The notes below the pieces were generated by a model. It did not search any database, had not been told where the DNA came from, and saw only the letters and a program-made list of their open reading frames with translations. A stretch of 64,000 nt of DNA from contig CAWAZD010000007.1 in assembly GCA_963786395.1 (NCBI GenBank), forward strand, positions 186,001 to 250,000, read 5' to 3'. Shown piece after piece: positions 18,156-26,990 of this stretch (its first letter is position 1; each line of letters starts with the position of its first letter). The translations under genes and the position numbers were made by a program. Origin of the DNA: Fen-1301 sp963786395. GTDB lineage: Bacteria; Bacteroidota; Ignavibacteria; Ignavibacteriales; Ignavibacteriaceae.

Positions 18156-18881
18156 TCAGCTCTTTAGTTCTGCCAATATATGTGGAAGTAGAGTACCAGC
18201 TTTCCCATATAAAGATTTATTGGCAATAGAGTTGATCTCGGTTTCATTAATATTAATTTCTATTATGTATGCCCCATGCTGCTTTGCTGAATATATCAGT
18301 GAAGCAGCTGGATATACAACTGCGGAAGTCCCCACTACAAAAAACAGATCACATTCTAAAGCAGCTTTTTCAGATCCTGCAAATTGATCTTCAGGAAGTA
18401 GTTCTCCAAACCATACTACATCCGGTCTTATCAAGCCTCCGCATTTACATATTTGAATTTCAGTCTTCTCATAACTTTCATTATAGAAAGTTCGACATTT
18501 AATACAATAATTCCTTTCAATATTACCGTGTAATTCAAATATTTCCCTGCTCCCGGCTCTTTTGTGAAGGTTATCAATATTCTGTGTAATTACTGTTACT
18601 TTTGGGAAATAATTTTGAAATTCAGCAATCGCTATGTGTCCGGCATTAGGAATTGAATCCTGAATAATTTTTCGTCTGTAGTTATACCACTCCCATACCA
18701 TTTGGGGATTCTTTATGAATGCATTGAAGTTGGCAAGTTCTTCAGGTTTTAGTTTATTCCAGATTCCTCCATCTCCTCTGAATGTAGGAATTCCGCTCTC
18801 AGCTGAAATTCCAGCCCCAGTAAAAAAGACAACATGCTTAGATGATTTTATGCGATCAATAATTGTTTTGTCTGGTAACAT
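18156..18881 (-). CDS. Sirtuin-family NAD-dependent protein deacylase
   Basis: Removes acyl groups from lysine with NAD(+) as cosubstrate. TGAGISAESGIPTFRG at 21-36 and TQNIDNLH at 99-106 bind NAD; the catalytic His118 is in ELHGN; four zinc Cys lie at 126, 129, 145 and 147. The Y66-x-x-R69 pair in WYNYRR matches the class III/CobB signature for acidic acyl groups such as succinyl, so desuccinylation as well as deacetylation is plausible. 241 residues is full length. It follows the exonuclease gene by 3 bases, so both are likely cotranscribed. Confidence 0.92.
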   Translation of the reverse strand: MLPDKTIIDRIKSSKHVVFFTGAGISAESGIPTFRGDGGIWNKLKPEELANFNAFIKNPQMVWEWYNYRRKIIQDSIPNAGHIAIAEFQNYFPKVTVITQNIDNLHKRAGSREIFELHGNIERNYCIKCRTFYNESYEKTEIQICKCGGLIRPDVVWFGELLPEDQFAGSEKAALECDLFFVVGTSAVVYPAASLIYSAKQHGAYIIEININETEINSIANKSLYGKAGTLLPHILAELKS

Positions 18882-18884
18882 CTT

Positions 18885-19874
18885 TTAATCAAACAGAGAT
18901 TTGTCGGAATTTTCCTGTTCATTTAATATTCCATGTTTAAATAGGTCGGTGGATGCCAGCGGAAGATATCTTGTCCATTTCCCGGTCTCCTTAACCTCAG
19001 AAAGTGCACTTTTATATGCGTTAACTTTTGCGCTAAGTTCATCAGCTTGATATAAGGTAATAGCTTCCAGGGTTTTAGGAATAACCGGTGAAGCAAATTC
19101 AAGCTTACCCTGATGACTTAAAATAACATGAAGAAGATTGTCCTTAAGTTCTTCCGGAAAACCGGGAATTTTTTTGCACTCTTCATTTATTAACATTGCA
19201 GAAATAACTATGTGTCCGATAAGTTTTCCACGATTTGTATATTCAAATGCAGAATCAAAACGTAATTCTTCAGTCTTTCCGTAATCATGCATAAGTGCGC
19301 CGGATATCACCAGGTCCCTGTTGATCTCAGGATGAATACTGCACATCAGATCACAGATTTTAACAAGTTCGAGCGTATGTTCCAGTAATCCACTTAGATA
19401 AGAATGATGCCATAATTTACCGGCAGGAGCCGAACTGAATTTTGTAAAATTGTTTTCATTAAATACCTGTTCCATCAGGGTTTTTAAATATTGGTTGTTT
19501 ATCTTTGCTATTCTTGAGAATAATTCATTTCTCATTTCAACAAGATTTCTTTTTGACCGTGCAAGAAAATCAGAGGGAGATACGTGATCTCCTGAAACCG
19601 ACCGCCTGAGAGAAGTAATTTTAATCTGAGATGTACCCTGGTATTCATCAATAGTTCCTGATACTTTTACCATATCTCCGGTATTAAGATCCGAATATAT
19701 TTCTAAAAAATTATCCCACATATTTGCGGACAAAGTGATACTTTTATCGCCAAGTTCAAGATTAAGGTATTGTTTGCCCTGTTTGGTAAGTTTTAATTCA
19801 CTTTTTTTAAGCAAAAGGAAATGATTAACAGTGTCCCCTTTTTTTAATTTTATAAGTTCAGATTGGTCAACCAT
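18885..19874 (-). CDS. YhaM-like 3'-5' exoribonuclease (OB fold plus HD domain)
   Basis: The N-terminal 90 residues form an OB-fold nucleic-acid-binding domain with the pattern VKVSGTIDEYQGTSQIKI. The rest is an HD phosphohydrolase domain: HSYLSGLLEHTLEL and the metal pair in MHDYGKTEEL, then HIVISAML. This order and the 329-residue length match the YhaM/CbfA family of metal-dependent 3'-5' exonucleases acting on RNA. It lies 22 bases downstream of the NusG-paralogue gene and just before the sirtuin gene. Confidence 0.87.
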   Translation of the reverse strand: MVDQSELIKLKKGDTVNHFLLLKKSELKLTKQGKQYLNLELGDKSITLSANMWDNFLEIYSDLNTGDMVKVSGTIDEYQGTSQIKITSLRRSVSGDHVSPSDFLARSKRNLVEMRNELFSRIAKINNQYLKTLMEQVFNENNFTKFSSAPAGKLWHHSYLSGLLEHTLELVKICDLMCSIHPEINRDLVISGALMHDYGKTEELRFDSAFEYTNRGKLIGHIVISAMLINEECKKIPGFPEELKDNLLHVILSHQGKLEFASPVIPKTLEAITLYQADELSAKVNAYKSALSEVKETGKWTRYLPLASTDLFKHGILNEQENSDKSLFD

Positions 19875-19896
19875 AAAGCTTATCCTTTTAATATAT

Positions 19897-20435
19897 TTAA
19901 ATGTCTTTTACAACTTCGAATATACTTTCTTTTGGAAGATGCGCAACTACTGACCGTTTAAGCAGGTCAATTGAAACTGCAATTGTGTTCCCATTATCAC
20001 TTTCCTGAATTACACCTATTACACCTTCAAACGGCCCTTCTTTAATCTTTACTTTAATTCCGGGAACCAGACCATCTTTAATTAGTATATCCGTTTCTTT
20101 AGATAACATTTTCTTCAAATTGTTAATCTGCCATTCTGGAATTCGCGCAGGTCTGCCCATATCAAAAACGCATCTTACTACAGAGTTCAATTCTAAAGAT
20201 AACATTCTCTCTTTTTCGTCAGCATGAATAAAAATATAACCTTTTAGCAAAGGTTCCGATATTTTTTTCTTCCTGTCACTCCATTTTTTCCATTTGGTAA
20301 CTAAAGGAAGATAATAATTGACACCTTCATTAGTAAGCTGTTCAGCAGCTTTGTTTTCACTTCTGGACCTGGTATATAATGCATACCAGTATTTTTTTGC
20401 CTTCTTCAGTGTTTTTTATCTTCAATTATTCCCAT
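19897..20435 (-). CDS. NusG-family antiterminator paralogue (UpxY/LoaP-like), one apparent frameshift
   Basis: The N-terminal NGN domain (KKYWYALYTRSRSENKAAEQL...TKWKKW...LLKGYIFIH) is followed by a KOW motif (GIKVKIKEGPFEGVIGVIQE), which marks a NusG-family transcription factor. ATG at 20435 opens a frame that stops after nine codons. One extra A in the A6 run (20412-20417) restores a continuous frame of about 178 residues. Position directly after ugd, away from the secE-rpl ribosomal context of housekeeping nusG, suggests a specialised operon-specific elongation factor of the type that controls polysaccharide operons. Confidence is high for the family and moderate for the role. Confidence 0.8.
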
Positions 20436-20439
20436 AAAA

Positions 20440-21770
20440 TCAAATTGTTATATTCTTTCTGCCTATTGAGAAATAATTTAACTTAAGTTCTTCCATCTTT
20501 TCAAGATCATATAAATTTCTTCCGTCAAAAATAACAGGATTTTTCAGAAATCTCTTTACTTTAACAAAATCGGGTTTCCTGAATTCATTCCACTCCGTCA
20601 GAATTATCAATGCATCGGCTTTTTCAAGGGCATCATAACTTGTTTTTGTCAGAGTAATTTTATTACCGTATATACGTTTAATATTATCCATAGCTTCCGG
20701 ATCATATGCTGCAACAGTGGCTCCCTCATTTAACATGTGGTCAATAATTTTCAGAGATGGTGCATCTCTGATATCATCTGTATTTGGTTTAAATGCCAGA
20801 CCCCATATGGCAAAATGTTTTCCCTTCAGTTCGCCGCTAAAATGGACTTAATCCTTTCAAAAAATCTTAGGCTTTGAAGTCTGTTTATTTCCACTACCGA
20901 CTTTAATATTTTAAAATCATATTTGTTTTCAGACGAAGTATTTATTAATGCCATTACATCCTTTGGAAAACACGACCCACCAAAACCAACACCCGGGAAA
21001 AGAAATCTTTTCCCTATCCTGGTATCTGAACCTACTCCGATTCTTACCTTATCAACATCAGCTCCGGTAATTTCACATAGGTTGGCAATCTCATTCATAA
21101 ATGAAATTTTAGTAGCCAAAAAGAATTACAGCATATTTTGTCATCTCTGCCGATTTTTCATCCATAAAATAAATTGGATTTCCAGAACGGACAAATGGTT
21201 CATAGAGCTCTTCAAGACTTGTTTTTGTTTTCATTATTTGATGTTCCAATTACAACCCGTTCCGGTTTCATGAAATCTTCAACTGCCATGCCTTCTCTAA
21301 GGAATTCCGGATTTGAAGCCACATCAAATTCAAAATCAGGTGCATATTTTTTTACAGCAGCACGGACTTTTTCGGATGTACCTACCGGGACTGTACTTTT
21401 ATCTACAAGGATTTTAAATCCTAATTCCGGATTATCACGAAAAAATTTCCCCAGATCTTCTGCCACTTTTATTACATATTTAAGATCAGCACTACCATCA
21501 CCATCCTGTGGAGTAGGTAAGACAAAGAAACAGAATTTCAGAATTTCTCACAGCGTCAAATAAATCAGTTGTAAATGAAAGTCTACCGAGTTTAATATTT
21601 CTTTCAAAGAGTATTTCAAGTCCCGGTTCATAGATTGGGATTACTCCATCTTTCATTTTTTCAACTTTGACTGCGTCTATATCAACACAAATTACTTCAT
21701 TACCGGTTTCCGCGAAACAAGTTCCGGAAACTAAACCCACATAACCAGTACCAACAACTGCTATTTTCAC
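20440..21770 (-). pseudogene. UDP-glucose 6-dehydrogenase, split by about four indels
   Basis: Full-length span of an NAD-dependent UDP-glucose (UDP-hexose) dehydrogenase, but readable only as four frames. Start GTG at 21770 has a GGAG site. In order: KIAVVGTGYVGLVSGTCFAE (NAD-binding fold), STVPVGTS, FPGVGFGGSCFPKD containing the catalytic Cys, and a C-terminal UDP-binding domain ending at 20440. Breaks lie near 21516 (surplus base), 21225 (surplus A), 21125-21135 (net shift) and 20836 (missing base). No in-frame stop or lost active-site residue is seen between breaks, so consensus error is more likely than decay. The product would supply UDP-glucuronate for surface polysaccharide. Confidence 0.85.
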
Positions 21771-21843
21771 TTTTTCTCCGATAAAATAATTTAAGAGTTA
21801 AATATAAATATTAATGGTAAAACATTTACACGAATCAGGACAA

Positions 21844-23352
21844 TCAATTCAGGGCGGCATATAGTTTCTGGTTGAGCTTACTTTCGTCGAAAGGTTTTTG
21901 TAGCAGAGCACTTATTCCGTATTCCTGGTAAAGTTTTTTTGTATCTTCAGGCATATCATCAAATATAGTAATTACCGGGACCTTATATCCCTTTTCAGCT
22001 TTACGGACTGTTTTGAGGAGCTGTATTCCGTCCATATATGGAATATCATGTTTTGTAATAATTACTGAAGGAATCCTTGATGAGATAATTGTAATTGCCT
22101 CAAAGCCATTGTCAGTTATTATAACTTTAAACTCAGGAAAATTTTCTCTTATTATTTTCAAAATTACATCTTTATCCGCCTGGGTATCAACCACCAGAAG
22201 TATAACATTCTGCGAAGAAGGCACCGTAAAGTGAAATTCACTGCCCTTTCCTAACTCAGTATAGAACCAGATATCACCTTTATGTTTTTCAACAATTTCT
22301 TTAACCAGACTAAGACCAAGTCCGGTTCCTTTTTCTCCCTTAGTTCCTTCTGTGGAAAACATCTTCTCCACCTTAAAAAGTTTTTCTTTATAACTATCCG
22401 CTATCCCGATACCTTCATCCTTAATTATAAATTCTATCTTCTCATCATTAAAGATTTCAGCTCTTACATGAACAGTTTTATTTTCCGGCGAAAATTTGAT
22501 TGCATTACTTATTAGATTAGTTACTACCTGGGAAATCAACCTTTCGTCTGCCTGAATAAACAGATTATCCATTATATTAATCCTTATTTCTATATTCTTC
22601 CTTATGGCATTCCCCGTTAAAGAAGAGACACAATTACAGACTAAAGTTTGTGCATGAAGTCTGACTGGTTCAAGTTTAATTCTGCCTGTTTGTAACCTCG
22701 ACCAGTCAAGCAGATAATTTATTAATTGAAGTTGGTTCTGGGATGACTCATGTATATAATTAAGATATTCAATTTTTTCATTGTTATCCAGGTTCGGTTC
22801 ATTCATTAGGATTTCTGTAAATCCAAGTATACTTGTAAATGGGGCACGAAGATCGTGTGAAAGGATTGAGATAAATTTATCTTTAGAATTATTTAATTGA
22901 AGCAGTATATCATTTTGCTTCAGCATAAATGATTCCACTCTTTTAAATTCACCAATGTTAAGTATAAATCCATAATAAAAATCTATACCCCTATTATCAT
23001 TCCAGGTGCTTCTGATTTCCTCTTTAATCCAAACAACATTCTGATCTTTGTCAATTATCCTGTACGTTGCCGTACACGTATCACCATTGGTTCTTTTATA
23101 ATAATCACTATGGAGTTTTTTTATGCGTGTAATATCTTCTGAATGTATGAGGGTATAAAACCCGCCTGGTATATTATTAATTTCATCATTGGAATAACCG
23201 GTTATCCTGATTATGTTTTCAGAAAAATCTTTTACATCAGTTTCATGCGGGCGGGATCTCCAGAAACAGAAAGTCTCATTATCCATGCAATATGGATCGA
23301 TAGTGCCCAGGTTATTCTTTAATAAATTTGTGTCAGTATCTTTAGCTACCAA
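21844..23352 (-). CDS. Hybrid sensor histidine kinase, PAS-HisKA-HATPase with degenerate receiver
   Basis: 502 residues, no membrane segment. A PAS domain lies at about 25-138. HisKA has the phospho-accepting His166 in ILSHDLRAP; the HATPase domain has N283 in NLISNAIKF, DEGIGI at 312-317 and GTGLGL at 342-347. A C-terminal receiver-like domain spans about 383-502. In the receiver the usual phospho-accepting Asp is Lys434 (ITKHDIPYMDG), and the acidic pair is reduced to D389-T390, although the KP motif (486-487) remains. Start is uncertain: TTG at 23352 is the only start before an upstream stop, while an ATG a few bases upstream lies in another frame. Confidence 0.87.
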   Translation of the reverse strand: MVAKDTDTNLLKNNLGTIDPYCMDNETFCFWRSRPHETDVKDFSENIIRITGYSNDEINNIPGGFYTLIHSEDITRIKKLHSDYYKRTNGDTCTATYRIIDKDQNVVWIKEEIRSTWNDNRGIDFYYGFILNIGEFKRVESFMLKQNDILLQLNNSKDKFISILSHDLRAPFTSILGFTEILMNEPNLDNNEKIEYLNYIHESSQNQLQLINYLLDWSRLQTGRIKLEPVRLHAQTLVCNCVSSLTGNAIRKNIEIRINIMDNLFIQADERLISQVVTNLISNAIKFSPENKTVHVRAEIFNDEKIEFIIKDEGIGIADSYKEKLFKVEKMFSTEGTKGEKGTGLGLSLVKEIVEKHKGDIWFYTELGKGSEFHFTVPSSQNVILLVVDTQADKDVILKIIRENFPEFKVIITDNGFEAITIISSRIPSVIITKHDIPYMDGIQLLKTVRKAEKGYKVPVITIFDDMPEDTKKLYQEYGISALLQKPFDESKLNQKLYAALN

Positions 23353-23499
23353 TTGCCAATTCCATCATGTAATTAATTGTCATTCAACGTCACCCTGGGC
23401 AAAGCCACTTGCTTGAATTTTTCACGTACTTCAATGAAACACGTATCCTCCCTTAAATATATACAAAAACCATGAGATAATAAAAACTTATCCATCTGC

Positions 23500-24663
23500 T
23501 CATACAAATACTTTCGCTATGTCGATTAAAAGCGAGGGGTTGTTAAAAAGTGCCACTGTAAACAAACTCCTTAAAGTCCGCTTACTTTCAGGAACTTTTA
23601 AGAATGAAGCTGCAATATTATTAAATTTATCGTCACTAAAATTATAAATGCCGTTTTTAATCCTGTTAAATATTTCATGCCTCTTACCAAGTCTTTTATT
23701 CCATTCTTCATCATATGAAAATATATGGTCCGGTTTGTTTAATTTCAACGACTCGGCAGCAATCCTTCCTGCTATGCTTCCACCTATCATACCACTAGCA
23801 ATGCCACCCCCGCTTAAAGGGTTTACCTGACGCGCAGCATCACCTGCTATCATAATTCCGGGTGCCGATATTTTTTTAAGCGTGGGTGCACTCGGTACTC
23901 CTCCCGCTATACAAGTTAACACAGGAGCATCGGGATAATTTTTATTAAGAAACTCATTCAGGTATGATTGAGCTGATTTTTTCTTTCCAACAATTCCGCT
24001 TACTCCAAGTCCGATATTTGCACTTCCTCCTGATTTTGGAAATACCCATAAGTATCCGTTAGGAGAAATATTTTCACCGAAATAAAAGTACAGTGTGCCC
24101 GGATCAATATTTATGTTTGCTGCTGTCACCTGTACGCAGCATTCCATCTCCCTGAAATCAGTATATGTCTGTAATCCCGCCCATCTCCCCACTCTTGATT
24201 CAACTCCATCAGCAGCTATAACAACTTTTGCTTTTACTTCTTTCTGTTCACCCCGGTATTCATACTTTACGCCAGCAACTTTGCCATCATTGAAAAGCAA
24301 TCCATTCACGTAAGCCTTAGTTAAAATTTCAGCCCCTTTAGCGGCAGCAGTTTTTGCAAGTTCATAATCAAATATTCTTCTTTCAAGAACAAATCCTGCA
24401 TCGCCGAATTCAATTACAGCTTCATTGCCATCCGGAGAGATAAGCGCGAATTTATTTATCTTCGCAGAAATCCATTTTTCATCAACTGAAATAAACTCTT
24501 CCACACCCGCTTTACTTATTGCTTCTCCGCATCGAACCGGATAACCCACATCCCTGTCTTTTTCAAGCATTAATACTGAAACCCCCTGCTCTGCAGCAAA
24601 CCTGGCTGCAATTGATCCTGCTGGTCCTGCTCCAACTACTATGACATCATATTCATCTTTCAA
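23500..24663 (-). CDS. Geranylgeranyl-reductase-family FAD-dependent oxidoreductase
   Basis: 387-residue flavoprotein. The FAD dinucleotide motif VVGAGPAGSIAA is at 9-20, followed by the family-specific PVRCGEAISK (a Cys near the flavin), the AADGVES motif, and IAGDAARQVNPLSGGGIASG, which binds the FAD ribityl chain. Members reduce double bonds of isoprenoid chains in archaeal lipids, chlorophyll or menaquinone side chains. The overlap with a 2[4Fe-4S] ferredoxin gene suggests that the ferredoxin is its electron donor, as in other ferredoxin-dependent geranylgeranyl reductases. Menaquinone saturation is a reasonable guess; the substrate is not proven. Confidence 0.88.
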   Translation of the reverse strand: MKDEYDVIVVGAGPAGSIAARFAAEQGVSVLMLEKDRDVGYPVRCGEAISKAGVEEFISVDEKWISAKINKFALISPDGNEAVIEFGDAGFVLERRIFDYELAKTAAAKGAEILTKAYVNGLLFNDGKVAGVKYEYRGEQKEVKAKVVIAADGVESRVGRWAGLQTYTDFREMECCVQVTAANINIDPGTLYFYFGENISPNGYLWVFPKSGGSANIGLGVSGIVGKKKSAQSYLNEFLNKNYPDAPVLTCIAGGVPSAPTLKKISAPGIMIAGDAARQVNPLSGGGIASGMIGGSIAGRIAAESLKLNKPDHIFSYDEEWNKRLGKRHEIFNRIKNGIYNFSDDKFNNIAASFLKVPESKRTLRSLFTVALFNNPSLLIDIAKVFV

Positions 24664-24878
24664 GCTGCCACTCCTTCTATATTGAACATTATTGCTTCAA
24701 TTGGACAGCTCCAAATGCATTTCGAACAGTTTGTACACCTTTCATCAATTATGAAAATTTCCGATTCCTTTAATTCAATTGCATCTTCAGGACAGATCCC
24801 AACGCAGCATCCGCACAAATCGCATTTGCTGTTGATTATATCAATTAACAGTATTCCGGTTTTTGCCTGTCTGTACAT
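24660..24878 (-). CDS. 2[4Fe-4S] ferredoxin
   Basis: 72-residue ferredoxin with two CxxCxxCxxxC clusters: Cys19, 22, 25, 29 and Cys48, 51, 54, 58. It overlaps the next gene by 4 bases (ATGA type), so it is translationally coupled to the geranylgeranyl-reductase-like flavoprotein and probably feeds electrons to it. It starts just 5 bases after the dnaG stop. A bacterial-type ferredoxin of this size fits an anaerobe and could also serve the pyruvate oxidoreductase encoded nearby. Confidence 0.92.
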   Translation of the reverse strand: MYRQAKTGILLIDIINSKCDLCGCCVGICPEDAIELKESEIFIIDERCTNCSKCIWSCPIEAIMFNIEGVAA

Positions 24879-24883
24879 ATTAT

Positions 24884-26749
24884 TTATACAAACTCCGTAT
24901 TTAGTCTCTTCTTCTCTTCATTGAATTTTTTTAGAGATTTCATCATTTCTATCTTTTCATCATCGGATGAAATTGTATCAGTTTTTAATAATGTTTCTAT
25001 CTCTTTAATATTTTTGTCAATTTGAAGTATTTTGTATTTTTTCACAGCATCGCTGCTTTCTTTCATATATACTGTAAGAGGTTCTTCTCCTGGGTAATAT
25101 TTTTCCCAGTTACTGCTTATTGAATATTTACCAAGTGTCATGTTTAGAAAATATTCTTTCAATTGTTCATCTTCAATCTTGTCAATTAATGAGGCAAGTT
25201 CAAAAGAATCATTATTACTATACTCTTCATAAATAAGCTCTGCAGCTTTTCTGTTAATTTCTACACTGAATTCATCCGGCTGGATATGACTGAAAATAAA
25301 CTTGATGATCTCACTCTTTTCTTCAAGTAGAAGTTTTATTAAACTCTTTTCCAGATGGACTACCTCGGCAGGGATACTATTTGCCTTTACTTTTGCTGCT
25401 GTTGCAATCTCTCTTGTTTGTCTTTTTTGCTGATCTGAGTGCTCTTGTTTATTCTCCTTCAAAAGAATTTTATCTAACTCTGCTTCAATCAGACTCTCCC
25501 GGAGCCCGAATTTCCGTGATATGTTTTTAACATATAAATTTCTCGTCAGGTCATCACCAATTAGCGACAATGTTTTTACCAAATTCCTTATCGCCTCAGC
25601 AGTTCTTGCACTGTCTGTAAAATACCCCTCTGCTTCATAAATAGCTGTCTGGTATTCATGGAAACTGACTGCCTGTTTTACAAGGTCATCAAACTTATCC
25701 TTCCCAAAAGTATTAACGTATGAATCCGGGTCCTCCCCTTTAGGTAGTGCGACTATTTTTATTTCAAAATCTTTTTTTAGTAAAATTTCAATACTGCGCA
25801 TGGAAGCTTTAATTCCGGCATTATCAGCATCGAACAAAAGGACGACATTTTTTGTATATCTGGAAAGAAGAATAACCTGGTCTTCAGTTAATGCAGTTCC
25901 GGAAACAGCAACTACATTCTTAACTCCTGCCTGAAAAAGTGAAATGAGATCCATGTACCCTTCAACCATGATCACCTTATTCAGTCTTCGGATCTCATCT
26001 TTTGAGTGGGAAAGTCCGTAAAGTGTTTTCCCTTTATAATAAATTACAGATTCGGGTGAATTCAGGTACTTTGCCGCATTATCTCTCTTCTCTAGAATCC
26101 TACCTCCAAATCCAACCACACGACCATTTGGTGAAAAGATTGGGAATATTATCCTTCCGGAATACTTATCATATAGCCGCCCCTCATTTCCTTTTCCTAT
26201 TAATCCTAATTGCAATGCCCTGTCAATATCAATCCTGCCTTTTGCATATTCTATAAAAGCATCTCTGCTCACGGGGGAATAACCTAAATTAAAAGTTCTT
26301 ATTGTTACCGGTTTTATTTTCCTTCCATGGAAATATTTTCTTCCAGTCTCCCCTTCCGGTTTATTAAGCAGTATATCGGAGAAATATTTTGAAGCAATAG
26401 AGTTTATATCGTAAAGCACCTCCTGCTCGCTCTGTTTCTCCTTCCCCTGTTGTTCTTCATATTCTATTTCAATCCCTACCCTGCGTGCTACCCCCTGAAT
26501 CGCCTCAACAAATGAGATTTTCTCATATTCCATCAGGAACTTGAATACATTTCCTCCTACATGACACCCGAAACAGTGAAAAATCTGCTTTTCTTCACTC
26601 ACAGTGAAAGAGGGAGTCTTTTCATTATGGAATGGGCAAAGCCCCAGATAATTCCGCCCCCTTTTTCCTAGACTAACAACTTCAGACACTATATCCACAA
26701 TATTTGCAGCGGTTCTTATCTCTTCTATTTTATTTTCGGGTATTAGCAT
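24884..26749 (-). CDS. dnaG: DNA primase
   Basis: Synthesises RNA primers at the replication fork. The N-terminal CHC2 zinc finger has Cys38, His41, Cys59 and Cys62 (GLCPFHNEKTPSF ... FHCFGC). The primase core includes RIIFPIFSPNGRVVGFGGR, and the TOPRIM domain has MVEGYMD and LLFDADNAG as metal-binding acidic motifs. The C-terminal 200 residues form the DnaB-binding region. 621 residues is a normal length. It heads an operon running into the ferredoxin and flavoprotein genes; rpsU or rpoD, often beside dnaG, are absent. Confidence 0.96.
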   Translation of the reverse strand: MLIPENKIEEIRTAANIVDIVSEVVSLGKRGRNYLGLCPFHNEKTPSFTVSEEKQIFHCFGCHVGGNVFKFLMEYEKISFVEAIQGVARRVGIEIEYEEQQGKEKQSEQEVLYDINSIASKYFSDILLNKPEGETGRKYFHGRKIKPVTIRTFNLGYSPVSRDAFIEYAKGRIDIDRALQLGLIGKGNEGRLYDKYSGRIIFPIFSPNGRVVGFGGRILEKRDNAAKYLNSPESVIYYKGKTLYGLSHSKDEIRRLNKVIMVEGYMDLISLFQAGVKNVVAVSGTALTEDQVILLSRYTKNVVLLFDADNAGIKASMRSIEILLKKDFEIKIVALPKGEDPDSYVNTFGKDKFDDLVKQAVSFHEYQTAIYEAEGYFTDSARTAEAIRNLVKTLSLIGDDLTRNLYVKNISRKFGLRESLIEAELDKILLKENKQEHSDQQKRQTREIATAAKVKANSIPAEVVHLEKSLIKLLLEEKSEIIKFIFSHIQPDEFSVEINRKAAELIYEEYSNNDSFELASLIDKIEDEQLKEYFLNMTLGKYSISSNWEKYYPGEEPLTVYMKESSDAVKKYKILQIDKNIKEIETLLKTDTISSDDEKIEMMKSLKKFNEEKKRLNTEFV

Positions 26750-26824
26750 CTTTTCTTTCAGTTTAACTTCAAAATTATGAAAATAATTGGTGTGGAAAAA
26801 TGGTATATTATAAAAAATATTAGG

Positions 26825-26842
26825 ATTCTTAATATTAAGAAT
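26825..26842. promoter_or_regulatory. 18-bp perfect palindrome upstream of dnaG and nifJ
   Basis: ATTCTTAAT directly followed by its reverse complement ATTAAGAAT in the divergent 241-base gap between dnaG and nifJ. The size and symmetry suit a dimeric regulator. It is 75 bases before the dnaG start and about 150 before nifJ, so either gene could be the target. The regulator is unknown. Confidence 0.4.
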
Positions 26843-26990
26843 TAACTGGGTACCCCTTTCTTATTTTCCATAAATGAAAAATAAAAACGCTCAAAATAAG
26901 GCATATACCCCCATATGGTATGGTATAGTTTTTGGCTGATAGGAAGTCTAAAATATGTGAAAATGATTCAAAAATAATGGTATAATAATA

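Noticed and set aside
26906..26920. TACCCCCATATGGTA near nifJ as another regulator site
   Set aside because: It is 15 bases long, so it lacks the 16-base 7-2-7 register of the palindromes at 43-45 kb, and no mini-regulator is nearby.
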